A stretch of DNA of 20,342 nt from Sediminispirochaeta sp. GTDB lineage: Bacteria > Spirochaetota > Spirochaetia > DSM-16054 > Sediminispirochaetaceae. Positions within the stretch are counted from its first letter, which is position 1; each line of letters starts with the position of its first letter. This document shows positions 6,937 through 14,144 of this stretch, piece by piece. The stretch spans positions 1 to 20,342 of the forward strand of contig DSBN01000258.1 in assembly GCA_011046055.1 (NCBI GenBank), given 5' to 3'. The notes beneath the pieces are model-generated. The model saw only the letters and a list, made by a program, of their open reading frames with translations, made no database searches and was not told where the DNA came from. The position numbers were made by a program, and so were the translations under genes.

Positions 6937-9279
6937 CTATTCCTCATCCTCTTCTTCGCCTGCCGGCCCGCGCTCCTTCTCCACAAAGGCGGTGCGAATG
7001 AAATCTCTCACCTCCGCCTTCATGTTCAGCTCCGGAGTCGACTCGCCCGGCCCGATACAGCTGGGGCACCCCGCCTCGCAGGGACACTGGCGGACCAGCT
7101 CGTAAGCGGCGTGGAGGATGGACTCCTTTTTTTGGACAAAGCCTTCGGCCAGGCCTATACCCCCGGGAGCCTTATCGTAGAGGTAAATCGTCGGCAGTCG
7201 GGTGAAGGGGTCGCGGATCCGTTCGGCTATACCCACGTCGTGCCTCTCACAGAGGAGAAAAACCGGCACCACGTTCAGTACCAGCGTCCCGACGTGGGAG
7301 ATGAGCCGCTCCCGCAGCTCGGCCGGGGTTTTCTCCAGGGCGGACCGCATTCGACTGCCCTCAGCGGCGCAGATCAAAACCGCCCGAGTGTGGATCTCCT
7401 CCTCGGGTAGATGAATGTCCCCGTAGCCCAGGTTCTCGTGGGTACCGAACTTCAGCTTCTTGAACTTGGCCACCTGACTGCGCACCAGGACGTCGGCGAG
7501 CATCAAGCGGGAATCGGAAAAGTCCCGGCTCCAATCGACCTCCAGGACCTTCAGATCGCTTTTGACCACCGAGTCGGTGTAGTAGTTCAGTTGCGACTCC
7601 TCTATATAAGCCTTGAGGTTTTGCAGGTCCAGCTCGAGACAGACGTACTGACTGTCCCTATGGAGGTACACCGCGTTGGGAAAGAGCAGCTCCTTGGCCG
7701 AGGGAACGTCCATCTCGCCGATGACCTCGTTTTTCCCCCTGCTCCTGTCGATGATGACCACGTTTCGCGGGTTGGTGGTGCGCAGACTCACCTCTTCGGC
7801 GGGATACCCCGTCCCAGTCCAGTACCACCGGTCGGCGCTGTGCCGGACCGTTCCTGCCTCCTCAAGGAATCCCAGCATCTCGATCAGCTCCTGCCGGCCC
7901 AGATCCTTGCCAAAACTCTCATCGTCCCTGAAGGGGAGCTCAAATACCGCGCACTTCAGATGGTCCATCAGTACGTAGATGTTGTCCGGATTTATCCAAG
8001 CCGACTCTGGACTCCGTCCGAAAAAGTAATCCCAGTGATTCACCAAAAATTGGTCGCTCGGCGAGGCCGAGGCGATCAACACCGCCGCGGAGACTCGATT
8101 TCTTCTCCCCGCCCGTCCGGCCTGCTGCCTGATCGAGGAGATAGAGGCGGGCATTCCGGCCAGGATGGAGACGTCCAGCTCCCCCACGTCGATCCCCAGT
8201 TCCAAGGCGGTTGTGGAGACCACCGCGTGCACGCTACCGCCGCGAAGTCCTTTCTCGATCGCCCTTCTCTCGTTGGGCAGATACCCGCCCCGGTAAGACT
8301 CGACGCGCAGCTTCGAGTTCTCGTTGTACATGTTGGCAATGGCCTTTTTGATGTACGAGGCGATCAATTCGGTTCGAAGGCGAGACCGGGCGAAAACTAT
8401 GGTTTTTATGCGCTGCTTCAAAAACCGCAGTGCGATATTTTTTGCTTCGAGTACCACCCCTCGCCTAATCCCCTGGACCGGGTCCACCAAGGGAGGGTTG
8501 TACATGAGGAAGTGTTTTTCCCCCGAAGGAGCTCCATTGACATCGATCAGCTTGACCTCCTCCTCGATCAAGGCCTCGGCCAGCTCTCGCGGGTTGCCGA
8601 TGGTCGCCGAACAGAGTATAAAGGTGGGATCTCCGCCGTAGAACTCGGCAATCCTCTTGAGCCGTCTGATCAGGTTGGTCATATGGGAGCCGAAAATCCC
8701 ACGGTAGCTGTGGACTTCGTCGATGATGATATACTCCAGATTGCTCAAAAACTTGATCCACTTGGGGTGGTTCGGCAGCACCCCGGCGTGGAGCATGTCC
8801 GGGTTGGAGATGACTATCCTTCCCGTCTCTCGGGCCGAGATCCGCAGCGACTTGGGGGTATCTCCGTCGTAGGTGGCGACCTTCAGCGGCAGACCGCCGG
8901 CCAAGACCAGTTCGTTCAACTCCGCCTGCTGATCCTGGCTGAGAGCTTTGGTGGGAAAAAGGTAGAGCGCCCGCGCTTCCTTCCGTTCCATCAGGGTCTG
9001 CACCACCGGCAGGTTGTAGGAGAGGGTCTTCCCGCTGGCAGTTGGAGTGACCACCACTATGTTCTCCCGGCGTCGAGCGCTGCCGTAGGCGGCAGCTTGA
9101 TGGCTGTACAGCCGTTCGATTCCCCGATTTTTCAAAACCTCCTTGATCTTCGGGCTTATATCTTCAGGAAGCTCCTCGTATATCCCGGGTCGAGCCTCCT
9201 CGCGGTACCAGCAGGTGACCTGGCTTCGAAAAGCCGGGTCGGTTTCCAAATGTTTCAGTGTTTTTTCCAGAGTGTCCAT
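6937..9279 (-). CDS. mrfA: MrfA/YprA-type superfamily 2 DNA helicase
   Basis: An SF2 helicase of 780 residues from the chosen start. Motifs run in order: Q-like YSHQAAA, Walker A TASGKT at 80-85, DEVH at 187-190, SAT at 224-226, TTALELGID, and motif VI QQAGRAGR at 385-392. The C-terminal domain ends in the cysteine cluster Cys732-x-Cys734-x3-Cys738-x2-Cys741, the MrfA zinc-binding (former DUF1998) domain. Bacillus MrfA is a 3'-5' helicase needed for mitomycin lesion repair with MrfB, the next gene here. The frame opens further to 9357, with ATGs at 9297 and 9279. I prefer 9279 because the protein then begins where remembered homologues begin. Neither start has a good ribosome site. It diverges from the secreted-protein gene across an AT-rich gap. 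Confidence 0.92.
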   Translation of the reverse strand: MDTLEKTLKHLETDPAFRSQVTCWYREEARPGIYEELPEDISPKIKEVLKNRGIERLYSHQAAAYGSARRRENIVVVTPTASGKTLSYNLPVVQTLMERKEARALYLFPTKALSQDQQAELNELVLAGGLPLKVATYDGDTPKSLRISARETGRIVISNPDMLHAGVLPNHPKWIKFLSNLEYIIIDEVHSYRGIFGSHMTNLIRRLKRIAEFYGGDPTFILCSATIGNPRELAEALIEEEVKLIDVNGAPSGEKHFLMYNPPLVDPVQGIRRGVVLEAKNIALRFLKQRIKTIVFARSRLRTELIASYIKKAIANMYNENSKLRVESYRGGYLPNERRAIEKGLRGGSVHAVVSTTALELGIDVGELDVSILAGMPASISSIRQQAGRAGRRNRVSAAVLIASASPSDQFLVNHWDYFFGRSPESAWINPDNIYVLMDHLKCAVFELPFRDDESFGKDLGRQELIEMLGFLEEAGTVRHSADRWYWTGTGYPAEEVSLRTTNPRNVVIIDRSRGKNEVIGEMDVPSAKELLFPNAVYLHRDSQYVCLELDLQNLKAYIEESQLNYYTDSVVKSDLKVLEVDWSRDFSDSRLMLADVLVRSQVAKFKKLKFGTHENLGYGDIHLPEEEIHTRAVLICAAEGSRMRSALEKTPAELRERLISHVGTLVLNVVPVFLLCERHDVGIAERIRDPFTRLPTIYLYDKAPGGIGLAEGFVQKKESILHAAYELVRQCPCEAGCPSCIGPGESTPELNMKAEVRDFIRTAFVEKERGPAGEEEDEE

Positions 9280-9369
9280 CGCCGGATATATTATCATTTT
9301 TTCCGTGTAACCTGAAGATTTCTTTTTTTGTTTAATTTTTAAAAAGACAATCATCAAAAGGAGTTTTGT
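9280..9369. promoter_or_regulatory. AT-rich divergent promoter region between mrfA and the secreted-protein gene
   Basis: This roughly 90-base gap is far richer in A and T than its surroundings, as expected for back-to-back promoters. Facing mrfA, a GATAAT at about 9289-9294 lies 17 bases from a weak TCTTCA and would start transcription within a few bases of the 9279 ATG. Facing right, no clear hexamer pair is visible, but AAAGGAG sits just before the ATG at 9370. No SOS (LexA-type) palindrome was recognised. Confidence 0.4.
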
Positions 9370-10056
9370 ATGCGTAAATTGTACCCAATTGCATTCGCGG
9401 TAGTACTTTTGCTGACCGGAGGCTTGACTCTTGTCGCCGACGAGGTGGTCTTCTCCGCCGATTTTGACAGTATGCCGGAAACGGCGGGATCATACGGCGA
9501 ATGGGAGGTCTCCCGAGGCCGCCTGCACCAGAGGGACAGCGGCAACCGTTTGGCCAAAATAAACTTCTCCGTCCCCCAGTCGGGCTTGATGGAGTACAGC
9601 TTCGATGTTCGCTATCAAGGCGGGGGGTTGGAGGACCGGATGGGAGGCTTCGGCGTCCATGTCTTTGCCGATCGAGCTCACCGGGGAAAGTCCTGGGGCA
9701 ACGGCGAGTCATACCTGCTCTGGATCAATTACGATGAGAATCCGAGCTACGGCAAGGCGGGTTTCCGAGGACAGGTCTACCGAAGTTTCAACCACTCTTG
9801 GATGGAGCTGCCGGAATCCTACGACATACCGCTGGACCCAAAGGTACTGAGTACCGAAAACCTTCGCCTATCGATACCTCTGAAGATACAGGTCGATGGC
9901 CGCAGCGGCTTGGTCAAGGTCTGGGACCCCACCCGACGGGGCACCTATATTCGTTTCCAGCTCGAATCCGCCCCGGGGGAGGGCCGCTACTTCTCTCTGC
10001 GCAGCAACAGCCTGGCCTTGAGTTTCGACAATCTGAGGATCCGACGGATAGAATAG
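9370..10056 (+). CDS. Secreted beta-rich protein, concanavalin/LamG-like, function unknown
   Basis: A 228-residue protein with a clear signal peptide: MRKL, a hydrophobic stretch to about residue 20, and a likely cut after LVA, so it is periplasmic or exported. There is no lipobox cysteine at the cut. The mature part is rich in alternating hydrophobic beta strands with W, Y and G, starting VVFSADFD, then GEWEVSRGRLHQ, and ending SNSLALSFDNLRIRRI. This opening and closing resembles jelly-roll domains that bind or process glycans, but no catalytic motif is visible and I cannot name a substrate. The start is supported by AAAAGGAG six bases upstream. It stands alone: divergent from mrfA and followed by a strong terminator-like structure. 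The fold is inference. Confidence 0.75.
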   Translation: MRKLYPIAFAVVLLLTGGLTLVADEVVFSADFDSMPETAGSYGEWEVSRGRLHQRDSGNRLAKINFSVPQSGLMEYSFDVRYQGGGLEDRMGGFGVHVFADRAHRGKSWGNGESYLLWINYDENPSYGKAGFRGQVYRSFNHSWMELPESYDIPLDPKVLSTENLRLSIPLKIQVDGRSGLVKVWDPTRRGTYIRFQLESAPGEGRYFSLRSNSLALSFDNLRIRRIE

Positions 10057-10101
10057 CTGATAAGAACCGGCAACAAGGAGGGGACGCCGGACGAAACTAA
10101 A

Positions 10102-10164
10102 ACTGCCGCTCCTTTCGGTCAACTATCCGAAATAGCCGAAAATAGAGGGGCAGTCTTGTTTTTT
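10102..10164 (+). terminator. Rho-independent terminator after the secreted-protein gene
   Basis: An outer stem pairs ACTGCC-g-CTC (10102-10111) with GAG-g-GGCAGT (10145-10154), with one G-G mismatch. An inner hairpin pairs TTTCGG (10113-10118) with CCGAAA (10127-10132). A second CCGAAA at 10136-10141 could compete for the same partner. The U-rich tail TCTTGTTTTTT (10154-10164) follows directly. Confidence 0.65.
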
Positions 10165-10183
10165 GCAGAATTTTTCGTATACT
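10156..10183 (+). promoter_or_regulatory. Candidate promoter giving a leaderless yihY transcript
   Basis: The -10 hexamer TATACT (10178-10183, 5/6) ends six bases before the yihY ATG at 10190, so transcription should begin at or next to the A of the start codon. A weak -35, TTGTTT (10156-10161), lies 16 bases upstream, inside the terminator tail. There is no ribosome site before this ATG, as expected for a leaderless message. Confidence 0.45.
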
Positions 10184-10189
10184 TCCCTT

Positions 10190-11458
10190 ATGGAAAAGGT
10201 CACCGTCGTCGTTGGAGAGCTATACCGCAGCTTCAGAAACTTTGTCCACCGGGTAGCGCGAGAGTTTGTTCTGGATCACTGTCTGTTGCGCTCCTCCAGC
10301 CTGGCCTTCAGTACCCTGCTGGCACTGGTGCCCCTCACCGCCTTTATCTTCTCGCTCTTCACCAGTTTTGGAGCCTTCGAAGCGGTGAAGAGTCAGGCCC
10401 AGCAGTTTCTCATCGAATTCTTCATCCCCACCCGCACCGAAGAGGTAATGAGCTATTTCGACTACTTCCTCGAAAACACCCGTGCTCTTGGGGTTCTGGG
10501 CTTTTTCTTTTTTGCGGTAACCTCCATCGGACTGATCAACGGTGTCTCGATCAACTTGAACGCCATCTGGGGCAGCAGCTCCCACTACGGCTACCTGGGA
10601 AAGTTCCTCAAGTACCTGGCCGGTCTGGTGCTGGCGGCGCTTTTTCTCAGTCTGGGTTTCACCTTCACCCCCACCGTGGCCCGAATGCTGGGCGACTACC
10701 CGGAAGTATCATTTTTCTTCCGCTGGCTGCTCAAAGTTCTGCCGCGCTTTTTGATCTTTGCAATCATCTGGTTGATGATCTACGCCGTACCCGCTGCCAA
10801 GGTCTCCCTCAGCAGCAGCCTGATAGGGGCTTTTGTAGGGATGATCATGTGGGAGCTGGCGCGATACGTATTCATCGACGGCACCAACTACATGATCAGG
10901 ATTTCAGTCATCTACGGGTCTATCGCGGCGGTACCGGTATTCCTCATTTGGTTGTCCATCGACTGGGTCATAATATTTCTCTCCGCCGAGATCAGCTACG
11001 TCCATCAACACCGTTACTTCTGGTGGAGAGAGAAGCACGACCGTCAGATGTCTCCACGCCAGCAGCTACTGATGGGTCTTCGCCTCTACTTTCACGTGAG
11101 TCAGAACTTTTTCCAGGGGAGAGCGCCGGAGAGCGTGAAATCTTTGGCCCACCGTTTCGCCGTCTCCTCGGGAGCGGTGGAATTTTTTGTCAACAAGCTC
11201 CAAGCCGGAGGTCTGCTCTTCAAATCTCCCAACGGCAACCCGCTTATTCTCCCCGGACGAGACCTATCGCAGGTAAGCATGGCCGATCTGCTTCGAGTCC
11301 TCCTCGGTCTTCAGCCAGAGACCCCCTCTTCGGACGAGTACTCCCAATCACTGCGGATTGTTGAAGAGTTTATCGACCGGGGAACCAGCTCCTTTGAAGA
11401 TACCACCGTCCTCGACGTTCTGCACGAAAAAATGGCGAAGGCGGATTCTGAAACATGA
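10190..11458 (+). CDS. YihY/BrkB-family inner-membrane protein with a cytoplasmic C-terminal extension
   Basis: A 422-residue integral membrane protein of the YihY/virulence factor BrkB family, once mislabelled RNase BN. About six membrane helices are visible between residues 35 and 280, including the first after LRSSSLAFSTLLALVPL, a highly typical family opening, and the last before SAEISYVHQH. Residues 290-422 are soluble, with a winged-helix-like segment around FAVSSGAVEFFVNKL and an acidic end. The transport or structural role of the family is unsettled. The frame extends nine codons upstream to a TTG at 10163, but the ATG at 10190 gives the usual N-terminus. It lacks a ribosome site, and a -10 lies six bases upstream. 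Its stop overlaps the next start (ATGA), so it is coupled to the CapA-like gene. Confidence 0.88.
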   Translation: MEKVTVVVGELYRSFRNFVHRVAREFVLDHCLLRSSSLAFSTLLALVPLTAFIFSLFTSFGAFEAVKSQAQQFLIEFFIPTRTEEVMSYFDYFLENTRALGVLGFFFFAVTSIGLINGVSINLNAIWGSSSHYGYLGKFLKYLAGLVLAALFLSLGFTFTPTVARMLGDYPEVSFFFRWLLKVLPRFLIFAIIWLMIYAVPAAKVSLSSSLIGAFVGMIMWELARYVFIDGTNYMIRISVIYGSIAAVPVFLIWLSIDWVIIFLSAEISYVHQHRYFWWREKHDRQMSPRQQLLMGLRLYFHVSQNFFQGRAPESVKSLAHRFAVSSGAVEFFVNKLQAGGLLFKSPNGNPLILPGRDLSQVSMADLLRVLLGLQPETPSSDEYSQSLRIVEEFIDRGTSSFEDTTVLDVLHEKMAKADSET

Positions 11459-12027
11459 AGCGGTCTCTATTCCCCGTCCTCATTTTCCTCGTTGCTGGAC
11501 TCTCTTTTTTCGGCTTTCGTGCCATAGACTCCCCGGACCCTTATCGGAAGCTGCTGGTAGAAATCCAATCTGATCCTCAAAGTATTCAAGTACTCCAGGA
11601 CTTTCTCCGTCGCGAGCCTCTGCCGGAGGGCTTGGAGAGACTGAGCCGCTCTGAACCTCGGGAAGAGCTGCCCGTGGTCGCCCGAATAGCCGTCTCCACC
11701 ATCGAGGTCGGGGGAAGTGCCGCCGTCGCTGACGGTGAAGAGCTCGACTCTCCCGAGGAGCCTACCGAGGGGCTTACGGAGGAACTCTTCGAGAGTTCTC
11801 CTGGAGGCGATACCGCATCCCCTGGGCGTCTTCCTCGGGACGCGGTGCTGACCCTCCGCGAAGGAGCTCTGGTGCCGACGGTTCCTTTTTGGGATCCCCG
11901 CGGCTCGATCTCCCTCGATCAGCTCCATACGGTAGAGGTCAAGCCGCCGGAAGAGCTGGGGAGACAACAGAAAGCGCTGGCCGTAGATGGGAAGTACATT
12001 GACCACCCCGACTACCCCCTGCGGTAA
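11455..12027 (+). CDS. CapA-like protein, N-terminal part ending at an in-frame TAA
   Basis: This 190-residue piece begins with an N-terminal membrane or signal segment (MKRS, then hydrophobic to about residue 22) and an acidic, low-complexity linker (about 85-130). Residues 130-190 hold TLREGALVPTVPFWDPR and KALAVDGKYIDHPDYPL, patterns I remember from the N-terminal half of spirochaetal CapA-family proteins. The TAA at 12025-12027 is in the same frame as the CapA domain downstream, and the 24 codons between them are open and family-like. I therefore read this as the first part of one broken 549-codon gene, not an independent gene. The start overlaps the yihY stop (ATGA). Alternatives are a sequencing error, readthrough, or a genuine split. 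Confidence 0.7.
   Translation: MKRSLFPVLIFLVAGLSFFGFRAIDSPDPYRKLLVEIQSDPQSIQVLQDFLRREPLPEGLERLSRSEPREELPVVARIAVSTIEVGGSAAVADGEELDSPEEPTEGLTEELFESSPGGDTASPGRLPRDAVLTLREGALVPTVPFWDPRGSISLDQLHTVEVKPPEELGRQQKALAVDGKYIDHPDYPLR
12025..12027 (+). other. In-frame stop codon splitting the CapA-like gene
   Basis: The TAA falls at codon 191 of the frame that begins at 11455 and runs on to the stop at 13102-13104. No base need be added or removed to join the halves. A single substitution, such as GAA, AAA or CAA to TAA, would explain it. Other genes in the window end at ordinary stops, including TAA, so codon reassignment is excluded. Confidence 0.85.
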
Positions 12028-12099
12028 AAGACGCTTCTCCGACTCTCCTGGAATCACGATCTGTTCGCTACGGATGGATTCTCCATCGACCCCGAGCTC

Positions 12100-13104
12100 T
12101 TGAACTCCTTACACTCCTGGCGTCGAGATCTGAAGGAATCGCTCCCCCTTGTCCAAAGGCCTGATCTGGTCTGGATCGGCGGAGTGGGAGATATTATGGT
12201 CCAGCGGGGGATTCAGACGACGCTTATAGGCGGGGGCGAGGCGGGGCTGCGAGAGATATTCGGCGATACGCTGGAGATCCTGCGTCGACAGGATCTTCTC
12301 ATTGGCAATTTGGAGGGTGCCGTCAGCCGGAGGGGATCGGCCATTGCCAAGTCCTACAACTTTCGCTTTCGGCCGGAGGTACTGGAGCCGTTAAAATCCG
12401 CGGGCTTCGACTACTTCAGCTTGACCAACAACCACGCCTACGACTACGGCGAGATCGGATTCGTAGACAGCCTGCAGCACCTCTCTGATGCGGGCCTGGC
12501 CACCTCCGGGGCGGGAATGACCCCCCAAGAGGCCTACCGACCCTACCGGACCAAGATCGGAGGTACGACGGTCAAGGTACTCTCGGTGGCCGCCTACCCC
12601 CGTGAGAAAAACGGCTTCGACGGGAGGACCCAGGCTTCGGTGCGGGAGGATAGAGCGGGAATTATATTCGACGGTCCAGAGACCACCGAGGCGATCCGGA
12701 GCTTCTCCACCCCCAACGCTATCGACATAGTGGTAGCCCACGGCGGACGGGAGTGGTCCAGCCGTCCCAGCGAGTCCCAGATCTCCATCTACCGCGGTTT
12801 TATCGACGCCGGGGCGGACCTGGTTCTGGCCCACCACCCCCACGTACTCCAGGGCATGGAGCGCTACCGAGGGGGGCTGATCGCCTACTCCCTGGGCAAC
12901 TTTCTCTTCCCCGGGATGGGAGAGATGCGCTGGGCCGAGGATACCCTTATACTGTCGCTTGGTTTCTTGGGAAGCCGGCTGCTGTACATCGAGCCCTTCC
13001 CGGTTGAGATAGACCACCGAGTAGTCTCCCTGGAAAGAGGCCAGGGAGAGATACTCGAACGTCTGATGTCCCTCTCGAGGGAACTATCAACAGGAGAAAA
13101 CTAA
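12100..13104 (+). CDS. CapA/PgsA-type metallophosphatase-fold domain (C-terminal part of the split gene)
   Basis: This part carries a complete PGA_cap (CapA) domain of the calcineurin-like phosphoesterase fold. Motifs in order are GDIMVQRG, GNLEG, LTNNHAYDYG, VAHGGREW, AHHPHVLQG and SLGNFLF, covering the expected metal-binding and active-site residues. Relatives assist poly-gamma-glutamate or capsule synthesis, but in many bacteria the role is unknown, and no capB or capC genes are near. The frame can start at TTG 12100, but no ribosome site supports it. The codons from 12028 to 12099 also read as family-like protein, so the domain was probably made as a fusion with the upstream 190 residues and exported by that N-terminus. 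Without readthrough it may not be made, or may stay in the cytoplasm. It ends eight bases from the convergent zinc-ribbon gene. Confidence 0.8.
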   Translation: MNSLHSWRRDLKESLPLVQRPDLVWIGGVGDIMVQRGIQTTLIGGGEAGLREIFGDTLEILRRQDLLIGNLEGAVSRRGSAIAKSYNFRFRPEVLEPLKSAGFDYFSLTNNHAYDYGEIGFVDSLQHLSDAGLATSGAGMTPQEAYRPYRTKIGGTTVKVLSVAAYPREKNGFDGRTQASVREDRAGIIFDGPETTEAIRSFSTPNAIDIVVAHGGREWSSRPSESQISIYRGFIDAGADLVLAHHPHVLQGMERYRGGLIAYSLGNFLFPGMGEMRWAEDTLILSLGFLGSRLLYIEPFPVEIDHRVVSLERGQGEILERLMSLSRELSTGEN

Positions 13105-13112
13105 CTTTTCTA

Positions 13113-13307
13113 CTATATGGAGGCCAGAGCCTCTTCGGCCTTTCCGTGCTTGATCGCCGCGTTGCACTGCTTGCAGACCATGATTTTCTTCTCGTTTACC
13201 TCGTGCTCGTACATCAACTTGATCCCCGATCGTTTGCACACCGGGCATTTACCCCGGCCGTTGTTCATGAGCTCCCTGATACCGCTTCCACGATGAGATT
13301 TGGACAT
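13113..13307 (-). CDS. Small zinc-ribbon protein, function unknown
   Basis: A 64-residue basic protein. MSKSHRGSGI is followed by two cysteine pairs, Cys21-Pro-Val-Cys24 and Cys45-Lys-Gln-Cys48, twenty residues apart, forming a likely zinc ribbon with a beta hairpin between them. The basic N-terminus suggests nucleic-acid or ribosome contact, though this is inference. I remember near-identical small proteins from other spirochaetes, unnamed. Support for a real gene is strong: an ideal ribosome site (AAGGAG, five bases from ATG) and a near-consensus promoter about 45 bases upstream. It is convergent with the CapA-like gene, with eight bases between the stops. Confidence 0.85.
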   Translation of the reverse strand: MSKSHRGSGIRELMNNGRGKCPVCKRSGIKLMYEHEVNEKKIMVCKQCNAAIKHGKAEEALASI

Positions 13308-13349
13308 ATGTTCTCCTTAATTCAGTATAAAATTCTGAGTATCGCCGCC

Positions 13350-13378
13350 ATAATACCCACGCTTGGTCAAAAAGTCAA
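13350..13378 (-). promoter_or_regulatory. Strong sigma70-type promoter of the zinc-ribbon gene
   Basis: Reading leftward, TTGACT (13373-13378) and TATTAT (13350-13355) are each 5/6 matches to consensus with a 17-base spacer. Transcription should begin near 13343, giving a leader of about 36 bases that includes the ribosome site at 13313-13318. It lies between the end of the nucleosidase-like gene and the zinc-ribbon start, so the small gene can be expressed independently. Confidence 0.75.
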
Positions 13379-13418
13379 TGCTCCGCCCGTTTGACTTCGC
13401 TCATTCCGACTCCTCCCC

Positions 13419-14144
13419 TCAGCAGAGTTTGAAAAAAAAGGGCCGATTCCCGGGAGCTTTTATCGACGAAGTCGCGTATCGATCGAGGTCTCCCTCCATC
13501 CAAGGTATCGGCGACGATCCGAAGTACAGGACGGGCACTCCGTTCAGCAGACCCGCCAAAGCCACCCCAAAGCCCTCCATGTCCAGTATCCATGCGTCGT
13601 ACTCCTTGGCCAGGGACCGCTTATCCTTCACAAAGCTGTTGCCGCTGATGTGAAGTCCCGTCTCCAGTTCGCCAGCGTACAGGCTCCGCGCCGCCTGCCG
13701 CAGCTGCAGGTCCGTGCCCACCCGCTGCAGCGCCTGCCCCCGCGAGTCTTTCTCACCGGGAAAGGTCGCCTTGGGGATACCCAGTTGCGAGGCGTCCATA
13801 TCCCACTGCAGGACATCGTCGGCCAATACCTTATCCCCACTTCGCAGCCCCTCCTTGAGCCCTCCGCCTATTCCGGCAAAGAGGATCATCCGCGGACGGT
13901 ACCTATCGCAGAGGTACTGGCAGCTCAACGCAGTGAGAGTGATTCCCACCCCGGTCCAAGCCACCAGCAGATCCCGCCCTTCAAAACGGCCCATGGATAT
14001 CCGTCCTCCCCCCCAGGGGTCCCGGCGCCGCTCTTCCAGCAAATCAAAACTGTGATAGATCTCCGCCTGGGAGGGAGCCAAAAGGGCTATCGGTCCCGTG
14101 GAGCCAGCATCCTCCCGTGCTTCTCGGTCTATCCTTGACACCAC
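13419..14144 (-). CDS. MTA/SAH nucleosidase-like (phosphorylase superfamily) protein
   Basis: A 241-residue member of the PNP/UDP phosphorylase fold. Family marks are the core GIGGGL at 91-96, SGNSFV at 168-172, and LDMEG at 188-192 whose Glu matches the ribose-binding glutamate of MTA/SAH nucleosidase. Glu28 aligns by position with catalytic Glu12 of the E. coli enzyme. The usual catalytic Asp in an ISD motif is not seen; the equivalent strand reads YFGSSPIP. It may cleave a modified nucleoside by a variant mechanism, or bind one. The start is a GTG (a second follows) overlapping the end of the HAD gene by 16 bases, which implies coupling. The C-terminus is encoded across a T8 tract (13432-13439 on the complement). 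The substrate is unknown. Confidence 0.75.
   Translation of the reverse strand: MVSRIDREAREDAGSTGPIALLAPSQAEIYHSFDLLEERRRDPWGGGRISMGRFEGRDLLVAWTGVGITLTALSCQYLCDRYRPRMILFAGIGGGLKEGLRSGDKVLADDVLQWDMDASQLGIPKATFPGEKDSRGQALQRVGTDLQLRQAARSLYAGELETGLHISGNSFVKDKRSLAKEYDAWILDMEGFGVALAGLLNGVPVLYFGSSPIPWMEGDLDRYATSSIKAPGNRPFFFKLC

Noticed and set aside
7411..9315. 634-codon open frame on the plus strand
   Set aside because: It lies antisense to mrfA, whose helicase motifs are unmistakable. The translation has no recognisable domain, and GC-rich codon use produces such shadows.
10075..10083. Strong Shine-Dalgarno-like AAGGAGGGG
   Set aside because: No start codon follows within a workable distance and no short frame is open. 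It is probably a chance purine run in the untranslated tail.
10156..11364. 402-codon plus-strand frame overlapping yihY
   Set aside because: The frame is shifted relative to yihY. The product is rich in R, P, S, H and Q, with no family pattern, whereas the yihY frame shows six membrane helices.
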